A stretch of 64,000 bases of DNA from UBA5072 sp964560225 (GTDB taxonomy: Bacteria; Bacteroidota; Bacteroidia; Bacteroidales; UBA10428). A program made the translations under genes and the position numbers. Location of the stretch: positions 43,251 through 107,250 of the forward strand of contig CAZLLD010000002.1 of assembly GCA_964560225.1 (NCBI GenBank), given 5' to 3'. How positions within the stretch are numbered: position 1 is the first letter of the stretch; the number at the start of each line of letters is the position of its first letter. Shown here piece by piece: positions 51,583-60,694 of the stretch. The notes under the pieces were generated by a model. It was not told where the DNA came from and did not search any database. It worked only from the letters and a program-made list of their open reading frames with translations.

Positions 51583-52688
51583 TGAAATACGCAGTCGTCA
51601 TACTGATGTTTTGCCTCATCTTGATAGCGGGATGCGAGAAATCTCTGTTAACAACAGAATTTTCAAACACGCCTTCAGACAATTTTGAAGCCCTTTGGCA
51701 CGAGTTTGATATTGGATATGGGGCTATGGCTGCGAAAAGCCTGAACTGGGACTCCTTAAGGCAGGTATATGGTAGCAAGGTAACCAATTCATCATCAGAT
51801 TACGAGTTATTTAAAGCCATGTGCGGATTGCTTCACGAAATCAACGATGGTCACACCGATCTGAAAGCTACCGGCGTTGCTTTTTTCCGGTCGTGGAACC
51901 GGCGTGAGAAGTCTTTTTATGTTGACAGATATACTCAATCATTGGATGATGTCGGCAGGCAATTGAAAACAATAATAACATACTATCTGAACAGCAGCTT
52001 TACTTCAGTTGAAGTTGAAGGCTGGGTGTTCTTTTATGGCACCGTGGCTGTGAATCAGAAGAAGATCGGGTACCTGTATATTCCAACGTTCAGCCTGGAT
52101 GATTTCCCTGATTCATTTATTCAGTCAGCGGTTGATGATTTTCAGTTGCTTGATGCCGTTATTATTGATTTGAGGTTTAATGGCGGCGGTCATACGGAAT
52201 CATTTGTTAAAACACTCAACAGCTTTGCCAGTGAACCAAAAGTTTTTCTGAAATCGAAATTCAGGAATGGCCCATCACACAATGATTTCTCAGAAATGTT
52301 TGATCACCGGATACGACCACATTCTAATTGTTTAAAGAATAAGCCGGTAGCCATATTGATGAACAGTTACACGGCAAGTTCTTCAGAACATTTTATACTG
52401 GGAATGAAAAGCCAGAAAGGAGTTATCACTGTTGGTGATACTACCTGCGGTGCTTTTTCCTCGGTAAACGAGAGGCTGTTGCCCAATGGCTGGTGTTTTC
52501 GCATCGGTGGCCAGGTTGTTTATACACCTGAAGGTAAATTGATGGTTGATTCAAAAGGAAGGTATCTTGAAGGTATCGGATTATCTCCGGATTATTACAT
52601 GCCAGATTATTGGGAGCCATTAATATTACACAAAGACTTGCCTCTTGAAAAAGCAATTGAGAAACTGACTCCTGTCGAATTAAACTAA
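51582..52688 (+). CDS. S41 peptidase-like lipoprotein
   Basis: The 368-residue product starts at ATG 51582 (frame open from 51471 but inside the previous gene) and opens with a lipoprotein signal ending LIAGC. The C-terminal half is a tail-specific protease (S41) domain: AVIIDLRFNGGGHTESFVK, MNSYTASSSEHFILGMKS with the nucleophile Ser in TASSSE, and GDTTCGAFSS. The usual Lys of the CtpA Ser/Lys dyad is not seen in the GDTTCG region, so it may follow the tricorn-like Ser/His type or be inactive. It overlaps the convergent ABC-F gene by 4 nt. Confidence 0.75.
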   Translation: MKYAVVILMFCLILIAGCEKSLLTTEFSNTPSDNFEALWHEFDIGYGAMAAKSLNWDSLRQVYGSKVTNSSSDYELFKAMCGLLHEINDGHTDLKATGVAFFRSWNRREKSFYVDRYTQSLDDVGRQLKTIITYYLNSSFTSVEVEGWVFFYGTVAVNQKKIGYLYIPTFSLDDFPDSFIQSAVDDFQLLDAVIIDLRFNGGGHTESFVKTLNSFASEPKVFLKSKFRNGPSHNDFSEMFDHRIRPHSNCLKNKPVAILMNSYTASSSEHFILGMKSQKGVITVGDTTCGAFSSVNERLLPNGWCFRIGGQVVYTPEGKLMVDSKGRYLEGIGLSPDYYMPDYWEPLILHKDLPLEKAIEKLTPVELN

Positions 52689-54565
52689 CCTGCTAACTCA
52701 CTTAATTCAAGCCACCGGTCGGTTTTCTGGTCAATCAGGGTGATGATTTCAGCAATCCGGTTGGCTTGTTTCACCAGTTCTCCGGAATCCAGATTTCCAT
52801 TTCCCATCAGGACTTCCAGTGATTTCTTTTCCTCTTCAAGAGATTCCAGTTCGACGGTCAGTTGTTCATATTCCCTTTTCTCCTTAAAGGATAGTTTTTT
52901 CTTAACTGCATTGGCATTGACCTGTGTGCCGGCAGTATTTGTTTTGTTTTTTTCGGGCAGTTCGCTTTGTTTCATTTCTGCGGCCTGTTTCTTTTGTGAT
53001 GCACGATAATCACTGTAATTGCCCGGGAAATCATACACTTCTCCATTTCCTTCGAAAACGAAAGTATGGTCCACAATCTTGTCCATGAAGAACCGGTCGT
53101 GCGATACGATCAGCACGCATCCGGTAAAATTGATCAGGTATTCTTCCAGCACGTGAAGTGTAGCAATATCCAGATCATTGGTAGGTTCATCCAGTATTAA
53201 AAAGTTAGGGCTGCGCATCAGCACGGTCATGAGATAAAGCCTGCGTCGTTCACCGCCGCTGAGTTTTTCCACCTGGATGTGTTGCATCTCAGGTGTGAAC
53301 AAGAACTGGTTCAAAAACTGCATGGCCGATATTTGCCGGCCATTTCCGAGATCTATGGATTCAGCAATATCCTGGATCACATCAATAACCCGCTGGCCCG
53401 GCGAGAATTCCAATCCCTGTTGCCGGTAATAGCCAAAGATCACCGTTTCGCCCTGCTCAATTGCGCCTGAATCGGCAGGTATCAGACCCGTGATGATATT
53501 CAGCAGGGTTGACTTCCCTGCCCCATTCTGACCGATGATGCCAATCCGTTCTCCGCGTGCAAATGAATAGGTAAAACCATCGAGGATTACCTGATTACCA
53601 AATTTCTTGTGTATGTTGTCGAGTGTCAGAATCTTCTTGCCCAGCCTGGCTCCTTTCACCTGAATGGTTACCTGCTGATCGTTTCGCCTGTATTCCGACC
53701 GGGTTTTCAGTTCGTAGAAAGCATCTATCCGGTATTTCGCTTTGGTTCCGCGGGCTTTCGGCATTCGCCGCATCCATTCCAGTTCCCTGCGCATCAGGTT
53801 TTGGGCTCTTTCAACCTGTACTTCTTTGTTAGTAATTCGTTCCGCTCGTTTCTGAATAAATTCGGAATAATTACCCGTATAAGTATAGGCAACGCCTCCA
53901 TCGATTTCTATAATTTCATTGCAAACCCGGTCCAGAAAATAGCGATCGTGGGTTACCACAAGCAGGGTAATTCTTGATTTCAAAAGGTATTCCTCCAGCC
54001 ATTCAATCATTTCCAGATCCAGGTGATTGGTGGGTTCATCAAGCATGATGAAATCAGGTTCGTTGATCAGGGCAACAACAAGGGCAAGGCGTTTAACCTG
54101 GCCGCCCGAAAGAGACCCCACAGGCATCGTTTCATCTTCCAGCTTGAAAACACTTAACATCTGCCTGATCTTGTTTTCGAGTGTCCATGCCTGATGAAAA
54201 TCCATCATGGCTGTTGCATCATGCAGCCTGTTCTGGTTGTTTTCATGCAAGGCAATTTCATAATCACGTACTGTTTCCATCAGCTTTCCCGGTGCTCCAT
54301 ATACAGCATCAAACAAGGTGAACGCTGCGTTGAATACCGGATTCTGTTCGAGATACCCTAATTTTATGTCTTTATTAAGTTGAAAAGTACCTGAATCAAA
54401 GCTGTCCTTACCGGCAATGATATTCAGCAAGGTGGTTTTTCCGGTTCCGTTACGTGCCACAATGGCCACTTTATCGCCTTCGTTAATAGAAAAACTCAGG
54501 TTGCTGAACAACTTCACGTCGCCCCAATTCCTGGAGGCATTCTCAACCCTGAGATAGGTTATCAT
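52685..54565 (-). CDS. uup: ABC-F ATPase, Uup type
   Basis: A 626-residue soluble protein with two ABC domains and no membrane segments. The first Walker A is ARNGTGKTT (Lys43) with signature LSGGQVKRLALV and Walker B FIMLDEPTNHLDL; the second is GQNGAGKSTLLN, LSGGERRRLYLM and FLILDEPTNDLDI. The linker (about residues 240-290, EVQVERAQNLMRRELEWMRR) and C-terminal coiled coil (about 555-626) are the Uup features that contact the ribosome. ABC-F proteins relieve stalled translation. Length normal. Confidence 0.88.
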   Translation of the reverse strand: MITYLRVENASRNWGDVKLFSNLSFSINEGDKVAIVARNGTGKTTLLNIIAGKDSFDSGTFQLNKDIKLGYLEQNPVFNAAFTLFDAVYGAPGKLMETVRDYEIALHENNQNRLHDATAMMDFHQAWTLENKIRQMLSVFKLEDETMPVGSLSGGQVKRLALVVALINEPDFIMLDEPTNHLDLEMIEWLEEYLLKSRITLLVVTHDRYFLDRVCNEIIEIDGGVAYTYTGNYSEFIQKRAERITNKEVQVERAQNLMRRELEWMRRMPKARGTKAKYRIDAFYELKTRSEYRRNDQQVTIQVKGARLGKKILTLDNIHKKFGNQVILDGFTYSFARGERIGIIGQNGAGKSTLLNIITGLIPADSGAIEQGETVIFGYYRQQGLEFSPGQRVIDVIQDIAESIDLGNGRQISAMQFLNQFLFTPEMQHIQVEKLSGGERRRLYLMTVLMRSPNFLILDEPTNDLDIATLHVLEEYLINFTGCVLIVSHDRFFMDKIVDHTFVFEGNGEVYDFPGNYSDYRASQKKQAAEMKQSELPEKNKTNTAGTQVNANAVKKKLSFKEKREYEQLTVELESLEEEKKSLEVLMGNGNLDSGELVKQANRIAEIITLIDQKTDRWLELSELAG

Positions 54566-54618
54566 ATAAGCTTGTGTAGAATATGTAACAAATAGACATC
54601 CTTTACCTGGCAGATGGT

Positions 54619-55512
54619 TTATGAAAACAGCCGGAGGAACTCAGTAGGTGCAGCCGACTCAAATCTCAGTGGTTCACGGGTTATCGGATGTGCAAAGGCC
54701 AGCACCATAGCATGCAGGCACAAGCGCCCAAGTGGATTGGTCTTGGCCCCATATTTCCGGTCACCTGCAACACTGTGCCCGATATCCTGCATGTGAACGC
54801 GGATCTGGTTTTTACGTCCGGTTTCGAGGTTGACGTGCAGCAGTGAGTACCTGCTGTTGGTTTTCACAGTTTTGTATCGGGTTATGGCATATTTGCCTTT
54901 CGAGGGATCCTGGCCGGAAATCATAACCAGAGCCTGGTTTTCTGACAGGTACGAACGAACCTGTCCTTCTGTTTTTTTCACCTGTCCCTCTACTATAGCT
55001 ATATAGGTTCGCTCGGTTATGTATTTTTTCCAGTCATTTCTGAAAATATTCTGCACCTCTTCACTTTTGGCAAACATGAGCAAACCGGAGGTGTGCTGAT
55101 CCAAGCGGTGCACCAAAAAGATCCTGTTTTGAGGATCTTCATGTTTCACCCATTCCGAAATAATTCCGAAAGCGGTAATATGGTCGTGTCCGTCAGATAC
55201 CGAAAGCAATCCCGACTTTTTGTCGATTACAATTAAGTGTTCATCTTCATAAATTATTTTCAGCAGATGAGCCGGTGGTAAATCCGTTTTCCGAACCCGT
55301 CTGATCTCAACTTCATCACCGGGTAAAAGCAGATGATTGAACTGTGACACTGCTTTACCGTTAATCCACACCTGTTTGTTGCGCAACAGCGATTTTATAT
55401 TGTCCCTGCTTTTATTCCTGAGGGTTTGCAGCAGGTACTGCATCAGTGGTGCATTGGCTTCAACCCGGTAACTCACATCTTTTTTCAGCATATCCTTATA
55501 TTTCCGGGGCAA
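54619..55512 (-). CDS. RluA-family pseudouridine synthase
   Basis: A 297-residue enzyme with an N-terminal S4 RNA-binding domain (about 15-80, NIKSLLRNKQVWINGKAVS) and an RluA-type catalytic domain with the active-site Asp138 in VHRLDQHTSGLLMFAKS, plus KGKYAITRYKTV and LETGRKNQIRVHMQDIGHSVAGDRKYG (split in family order). It isomerises uridine in rRNA or tRNA; which position (RluC/D-like or other) is uncertain. It is upstream of the ABC-F gene on the same strand, with a 53-nt gap. Confidence 0.88.
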   Translation of the reverse strand: MPRKYKDMLKKDVSYRVEANAPLMQYLLQTLRNKSRDNIKSLLRNKQVWINGKAVSQFNHLLLPGDEVEIRRVRKTDLPPAHLLKIIYEDEHLIVIDKKSGLLSVSDGHDHITAFGIISEWVKHEDPQNRIFLVHRLDQHTSGLLMFAKSEEVQNIFRNDWKKYITERTYIAIVEGQVKKTEGQVRSYLSENQALVMISGQDPSKGKYAITRYKTVKTNSRYSLLHVNLETGRKNQIRVHMQDIGHSVAGDRKYGAKTNPLGRLCLHAMVLAFAHPITREPLRFESAAPTEFLRLFS

Positions 55513-55605
55513 AATTGCATAAAAACCATTTGAATTTTAGCGATTATTGGAGTAATTTTAATAATAAATCTATTTCCTATTAGGTTAAGCCTTCGAACAT
55601 AGAGC

Positions 55606-55678
55606 GTCATTGCGAGTGTAACGAAGCAATCTCTTTATGACAGCGAGATTGCCACGCTCGTACCTCGCTCGCAATGAC
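55606..55678. repeat. Imperfect inverted repeat, MITE-like intergenic element
   Basis: Terminal arms GTCATTGCGAG (55606-55616) and CTCGCAATGAC (55668-55678) are perfectly inverted over 11 bp, with a second inner pair GCAATCTC/GAGATTGC (55626-55633 and 55645-55652). This type of gtcattgcgag palindrome is seen dispersed in many bacterial genomes. It lies in the 214-nt gap before the Memo-AMMECR1 gene. Confidence 0.75.
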
Positions 55679-55726
55679 AAAGAATCCTTAACTAAAGGAC
55701 ATTAATGAATAATTTGATATTAGCTG

Positions 55727-57286
55727 ATGAGACCCGAAACTACCACATTGCTTTTTCTGATGCTGATTTTACCGGGAGCACAATGCAGCACCCGTCAACC
55801 GAATAACACCCTGCCCGAAGCAACAATTACGAACATGGAAAATGACAGCCTGATTAACCGGAAACCTGCCGTAGCCGGAACATTCTATCCTGGCAACCGG
55901 GTTGAATTGGAGCAGCAGATTAGCAAGCTTTTTTCGGAGGCCACCCCTTGCAAAAACCTGAAGCATGTTGTGGCTGTAATTTCTCCACACGCAGGCTATA
56001 TTTACTCGGGAGTGGTTGCTGCTTCAGCATTTAATCAGCTTTCTGCAGAAACTCATTACGACAACGTTTTTCTCATCGGATCGAGTCACCGTGCCAGTTA
56101 TGACGGAGCCGCATTATACACCCAGGGCCATTTCATCATGCCCTCAGGAATGGTGAAAGTTAATATTCCGTTATCTCAAAAACTGATAGCTGAAAATCCC
56201 GACGTGTTCCGATCGCTCCCTGAAGCCCATGCCCAGGAGCACAGTCTGGAAGTTCAACTTCCATTCCTGCAACATATTTTCAAAGACAACCTGCAAATCG
56301 TCCCCATCCTGATCGGGACACAAAGACTCGCCACCATTAAAAGAATAGCTGAAGCGCTGGATCCTTATTTAAACGGGCGGAACCTGTTTGTAATCAGTAC
56401 CGATTTTTCTCATTATCCGGAATATGACGATGCCTGTAAGGTGGATGAAAATACAGCCAATGCCATTATAAAGAATTCCTCGGCTGAATTCAGGAATATA
56501 CTCGGGTCCAACGAATCCAAATCCATTTCCAACCTGGCCACCAGCATTTGCGGATGGACCAGCATGCTCGCATTCCTGGAAATTACCGAGAAAAGACAGG
56601 GCATACAGTACCACAAAATCAGGTATATGAATTCAGGGGATTCCCGGGTGGGAGATAAAGACAGGGTGGTTGGCTATCATGCCCTGGCTGTTACCATGGA
56701 ATTGTCAGCTGAAAAACAGGGTATGGCAGGCGATTCGGAATATAAACTTACTGACAGTGAAAAGAAGCAGCTGCTGCAACTGGCCCGAAACACCATCAAG
56801 GAATATCTTGATAACAATGAAATTCCCCCGGTGAAAACCGAAGGCTTTACCCAAAAGATGCTGGCACCTTCAGGAGCTTTTGTAACACTTACCATCGACG
56901 GCAAATTGCGGGGTTGCATCGGAAGATTCGATGCTGACCAGCCTTTGTATAAAATGGTTCAGGAGATGGCTGTTTCAGCAGCAACACGTGATTACCGGTT
57001 TTCGAGGCTTACAAAAAAAGAACTGGGACAAGCGCATATCGAAATATCAGTGCTCACCCCCATGAAAAAGATCCTTTCGCCTGATGAGATAGTATTGGGC
57101 AAACATGGCATATACGTCAAGAAAGGAAGCCGCGGAGGCACCTTTCTGCCTCAGGTGGCCAGTCAAACAAACTGGACCGTAGAGGAATTTCTCGGTCATT
57201 GCGCACGCGATAAAGCAGGCATAGGTTGGGACGGTTGGAAAGATGCTGATTTATACACTTACGAAGCGTATGTTTTCGGAGAATAA
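55727..57286 (+). CDS. Fused Memo family (AmmeMemoRadiSam B) and AMMECR1 (A) protein, exported
   Basis: A 519-residue fusion. The N terminus (residues 1-20, hydrophobic TTLLFLMLILPGAQC) is a signal sequence with an atypical lipobox. Residues about 48-325 are a Memo domain (AVAGTFYPGNRVELEQQI; His88 in SPHAGYIYSG; His121 in GSSHRASYDGA; STDFSHYPEY) and about 350-519 are an AMMECR1 domain (APSGAFVTLTIDGKLRGCIG, AATRDYRFSRLT). These are components B and A of the AmmeMemoRadiSam gene set, which has no established function. The next gene begins inside this one, 17 nt before the stop. Confidence 0.85.
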   Translation: MRPETTTLLFLMLILPGAQCSTRQPNNTLPEATITNMENDSLINRKPAVAGTFYPGNRVELEQQISKLFSEATPCKNLKHVVAVISPHAGYIYSGVVAASAFNQLSAETHYDNVFLIGSSHRASYDGAALYTQGHFIMPSGMVKVNIPLSQKLIAENPDVFRSLPEAHAQEHSLEVQLPFLQHIFKDNLQIVPILIGTQRLATIKRIAEALDPYLNGRNLFVISTDFSHYPEYDDACKVDENTANAIIKNSSAEFRNILGSNESKSISNLATSICGWTSMLAFLEITEKRQGIQYHKIRYMNSGDSRVGDKDRVVGYHALAVTMELSAEKQGMAGDSEYKLTDSEKKQLLQLARNTIKEYLDNNEIPPVKTEGFTQKMLAPSGAFVTLTIDGKLRGCIGRFDADQPLYKMVQEMAVSAATRDYRFSRLTKKELGQAHIEISVLTPMKKILSPDEIVLGKHGIYVKKGSRGGTFLPQVASQTNWTVEEFLGHCARDKAGIGWDGWKDADLYTYEAYVFGE

Positions 57287-59453
57287 GCCACACCGGAAGA
57301 TTGTTGCTGCTCTTTTCATTCTCGGTTATACTTCCATCCTGGTTCAGCTCATCCTGATCAGGGAATTGCTGAACCTGTTCCAGGGCAATGAACTTGTCAT
57401 CGGGCTCATATTGTGCCTGTGGATGCTGCTGACCGCATCAGGAGCCGGATTTGCAAGGCGTTCTCCCCATCATGTCCACAATTGCCGTTTGATTTCAAGG
57501 CTGTTTTTCGTGGAAGCGATTGTTCCGGCAATTGCGGTGGGATTGCTCAGCGTAGCTGACAGCCTGTTGTTTACGCCCGGGACCACGCACGGGTTAATCA
57601 TGGCCTTTGTATATTCACTGATTCTTTTATTACCGGGTTGCTTTATCACCGGTTGGTTATTCACTATGCTGGCTTCGCTCCTATCGGAGAGCAGGAACAG
57701 AAATTGCGTTTCCCATGCTTATGGATGGGAATCTGCCGGCAGCATGCTGGCCGGAATTCTTTTCAGTCTGTTGCTTTCTTTTTTGTTACGGACTTACCAG
57801 GTGCTTGCCATGGTTCTGATATTTAACTGTATTGCTGCCTGGTTGATCTATCCGCGACTTCAGGGTAAAATCAGAAAAGTTCTGGTCATTGCGACCAGCA
57901 TACTTGCCACTGTATTGTTGTTTATAATGCCTGTTGATTTATGGATGAAATCGTTGCATTTCCGAAATGAGCGGATTCTGTTAAGCCGCGACACGCCGTT
58001 TCAGCATATCACCGTAACCAAATCCAACGGACAGGTGAATTTTTACGGGAACAACCTGTTGCTTTTTTCATCGAACAACCCATACCATGCCGAAGAGGCC
58101 GTTCACTGCGCCATGTTGCAGCATCAGGAACCAAAGAAGGTACTTATCGTTTCGGGGGGAATTGCTGACATGTCAGTTCAGGTTTTCAAATATAAAACGG
58201 TTGAGGAACTTCACTATCTGGAGAATGATCCGTGGCTTGTAAAGGTGGAAAAAGAATTCACTGACATACCCAAATTTCCGGGCCTGAAGATATATACTGA
58301 AGATGCCCGCAAATATGTCAGCCAATCCACAGACAAGTATGATGTCATCATCATCAATTCACCCGACCCTTCAAACGCGCAGATTAACCGTTATTACACA
58401 TCGGATTTTTTTACTGCAGTGAAAAAGGCTCTTTTACAACATGGTGTATTTTCAATTGCACTGAGCTCAACGGCAAATTACATGAGCGATGAAGCTCGCG
58501 AGGTGAACCGGGTTGTCTTCCAGACACTGCAAAAAAGTTTTGCCCGTGTTGAAATCATTCCCGCGGGAAGAAATTATTACCTGGCTTCTGATGATTCTTT
58601 GAACCTGAATATTGCAGAGCGTTTGCAAAAAGCAACTTTTGAAAATGATTATCTAACACCCTACTCTGTTGACGATGACCTGCTGTTGCAAAAGAACCGG
58701 CAAATCCGTGCATTAATAACAGAGCTTGTTTCCTCGGCCAATACCGACCTGGCACCAGTTGCTTATCTTCACCAAATCAGGTACTGGCTATACATGGCTG
58801 AAGGCCAGAGATCAACACTGGTTTTGTGGGTCATGTTAGCTGCTGTTTCTTTGCTCGTTATTTTTGCAGCCCATAAGGCAGATCCTTTTTCTGCTGGCGT
58901 ATTTACAACTGGTTTTGCAGGTGCATCGTCGGAATTTCTTGTGCTGATCGTATACCAGGCATTATTTGGCAACATTTACCAGATGACAGGATTGATCATT
59001 GCATTGTACATGTTTGGGTTGACATGCGGTGCCATGATTAGCTACAAAACGGGAAGCAATACAAAACGTTGTTATGCGCGGGTGCAACTGATAATGATGT
59101 TTCTGGTGGTTTCAATTCCGGTTGTATTTAAAGTGGCAACCAGTTCTGCCGGAGCGCCTTCATGGGCCATTCAGGGATCACTGTTCGCACTCATAACAGT
59201 AATTGCTTATTTGGCAGGACTGGCTTTTAACAAAGCTACTTTACTTACCCGCAGTTCAGTTGTTATTACGGCGTCAAATCTTTATGCCATTGACCTGGCC
59301 GGAGCAGCATCGGGCATTCTGTTGACCTCCATGCTGCTGACACCGCTACTGGGAATGTGGACCACCTGCATGTTGCTTTCGGGATTGGTCCTGGCCGGTT
59401 TGATAATTATGTACATTTTCGGTAAAAAGGCTAACTTTGTGCAGGGTTTGTGA
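57270..59453 (+). CDS. Polytopic membrane protein with spermidine-synthase-like domain
   Basis: The 727-residue product (ATG at 57270 preferred over 57243) has about six transmembrane helices in residues 1-220, a central soluble Rossmann methyltransferase/aminopropyltransferase-like domain (about 245-440: QHITVTKSNGQVNFYGN, NPYHAEEAVHCAMLQH, VLIVSGGIAD replacing the usual GGGDG, EELHYLENDP, NSPDPSNAQINRYYTSDFF) and about seven C-terminal helices (from about 520). This matches the fused membrane spermidine synthase-like family. The loop that binds decarboxylated SAM is altered, so true polyamine synthesis is doubtful. It overlaps the Memo-AMMECR1 gene by 17 nt and ends 1 nt before the radical SAM ATG. 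Confidence 0.8.
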   Translation: MFSENKPHRKIVAALFILGYTSILVQLILIRELLNLFQGNELVIGLILCLWMLLTASGAGFARRSPHHVHNCRLISRLFFVEAIVPAIAVGLLSVADSLLFTPGTTHGLIMAFVYSLILLLPGCFITGWLFTMLASLLSESRNRNCVSHAYGWESAGSMLAGILFSLLLSFLLRTYQVLAMVLIFNCIAAWLIYPRLQGKIRKVLVIATSILATVLLFIMPVDLWMKSLHFRNERILLSRDTPFQHITVTKSNGQVNFYGNNLLLFSSNNPYHAEEAVHCAMLQHQEPKKVLIVSGGIADMSVQVFKYKTVEELHYLENDPWLVKVEKEFTDIPKFPGLKIYTEDARKYVSQSTDKYDVIIINSPDPSNAQINRYYTSDFFTAVKKALLQHGVFSIALSSTANYMSDEAREVNRVVFQTLQKSFARVEIIPAGRNYYLASDDSLNLNIAERLQKATFENDYLTPYSVDDDLLLQKNRQIRALITELVSSANTDLAPVAYLHQIRYWLYMAEGQRSTLVLWVMLAAVSLLVIFAAHKADPFSAGVFTTGFAGASSEFLVLIVYQALFGNIYQMTGLIIALYMFGLTCGAMISYKTGSNTKRCYARVQLIMMFLVVSIPVVFKVATSSAGAPSWAIQGSLFALITVIAYLAGLAFNKATLLTRSSVVITASNLYAIDLAGAASGILLTSMLLTPLLGMWTTCMLLSGLVLAGLIIMYIFGKKANFVQGL

Positions 59454-59454
59454 G

Positions 59455-60603
59455 ATGAAAGAAAAAATCAGCAAACGGACCTTTGTAAAAAGTGCCTTGA
59501 TGACTGCTGCCGCTGCAGCATGTTTAAACAAAGCAGAAGGCATGGATACCTTCATGTTCCGGGATGATGCTGTGGAGCGCGACAAACTGTGGAAATGGAG
59601 CAAGGAATGCTTTTATTACGAGGTAACACCGCGGGGACTGAAGTGCCAGATATGCCCGAATGAATGTATATTAAAACCCGGAGATACAAGTTTTTGCAGA
59701 AACAGGGTCAATTACCGGGATAAGCTCTATTCTATTGCCTATGGAAATCCTTGCGCCATGCATGTGGATCCCATCGAAAAGAAACCTTTCTATCACTTTT
59801 TGCCAGGCTCCAGGTCTTTCTCCATTGCCACTGCCGGTTGTAATTTTGCCTGCCTGAACTGCCAGAACTGGTCGATCTCACAATCCAGTCCGAAAGATAC
59901 CCGGAATTACGACCTGATGCCGCCACGGGTTACCGAGGAGGCAGTAAAAAACAGCTGTGTTTCTATAGCCTATACCTACTCGGAACCGGTTACCTTTTAC
60001 GAATATGTATATGACTCATCGGTGATTGCCCGCAGTAAAGGCATCAAAAATGTCATTGTTTCAAACGGTTACATCAATGAAAAACCGCTCCGGAACTTGT
60101 GCAAGGTAATTGACGGCGCCACCATTGACTTGAAGTCATTCGACAATGCAACCTATCTGAGACTCAACGCCGGAGAATTGCAACCTGTCTTGAATGCGCT
60201 TAAAATATTCAGGGAAGAAGATGTGTGGCTTGAAATTTCAAACCTGGTGATACCAGGTTGGAGCGATAATTTGGATATGATCAAAAAAATGTGTGACTGG
60301 CTGGTTCAGAACGGATTGAAAGATACCCCGCTGCACTTCCTGCGTTTTCAACCCATGTATAAATTAAACCAGCTCCCTCCCACCCCGGTTCAGGTGCTGC
60401 ACAAAGCCAAATCAATAGCTCAGCAGGCAGGGATCCGGTTTGCATATATCGGCAATATTGCCGGATCGGAAGAAATAAGTACGTATTGTCCGCGATGCAA
60501 AAAACTGATCATTGAAAGAAAAGGTCATACCGTTGCGGCAAATCATCTGAAAGGCGGGAATTGTGGATTCTGCGGCGAAAAGATACCCGGAGTCTGGAGT
60601 TAG
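59455..60603 (+). CDS. amrS: AmmeMemoRadiSam system radical SAM enzyme, exported-like N terminus
   Basis: The 382-residue product starts at ATG 59455 (an upstream frame to 59437 lies inside the previous gene). The first 25 residues (SKRTFVKSALMTAAAAACL) look like a Tat signal with KR in place of RR. The enzyme carries N-terminal cysteines (CQICPNEC, FCRNR), the radical SAM triad Cys129-x3-Cys133-x2-Cys136 in GCNFACLNCQNWSIS, SYTYSEPVTFYEYVYD-like substrate region, and a C-terminal zinc ribbon (CPRCKK, CGFCGEK). It matches the AmrS member of the AmmeMemoRadiSam set. Reaction unknown. Spacing of 1 nt from the spermidine-synthase-like gene indicates one operon. Confidence 0.87.
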   Translation: MKEKISKRTFVKSALMTAAAAACLNKAEGMDTFMFRDDAVERDKLWKWSKECFYYEVTPRGLKCQICPNECILKPGDTSFCRNRVNYRDKLYSIAYGNPCAMHVDPIEKKPFYHFLPGSRSFSIATAGCNFACLNCQNWSISQSSPKDTRNYDLMPPRVTEEAVKNSCVSIAYTYSEPVTFYEYVYDSSVIARSKGIKNVIVSNGYINEKPLRNLCKVIDGATIDLKSFDNATYLRLNAGELQPVLNALKIFREEDVWLEISNLVIPGWSDNLDMIKKMCDWLVQNGLKDTPLHFLRFQPMYKLNQLPPTPVQVLHKAKSIAQQAGIRFAYIGNIAGSEEISTYCPRCKKLIIERKGHTVAANHLKGGNCGFCGEKIPGVWS

Positions 60604-60694
60604 TCCTTCCCTTTCTCATCCAAAAACACTATAATTGCAGAAAGGAATTTGGCATGATAACTGTTATGCCACTATGGTTTCATGTTTTTATTAA

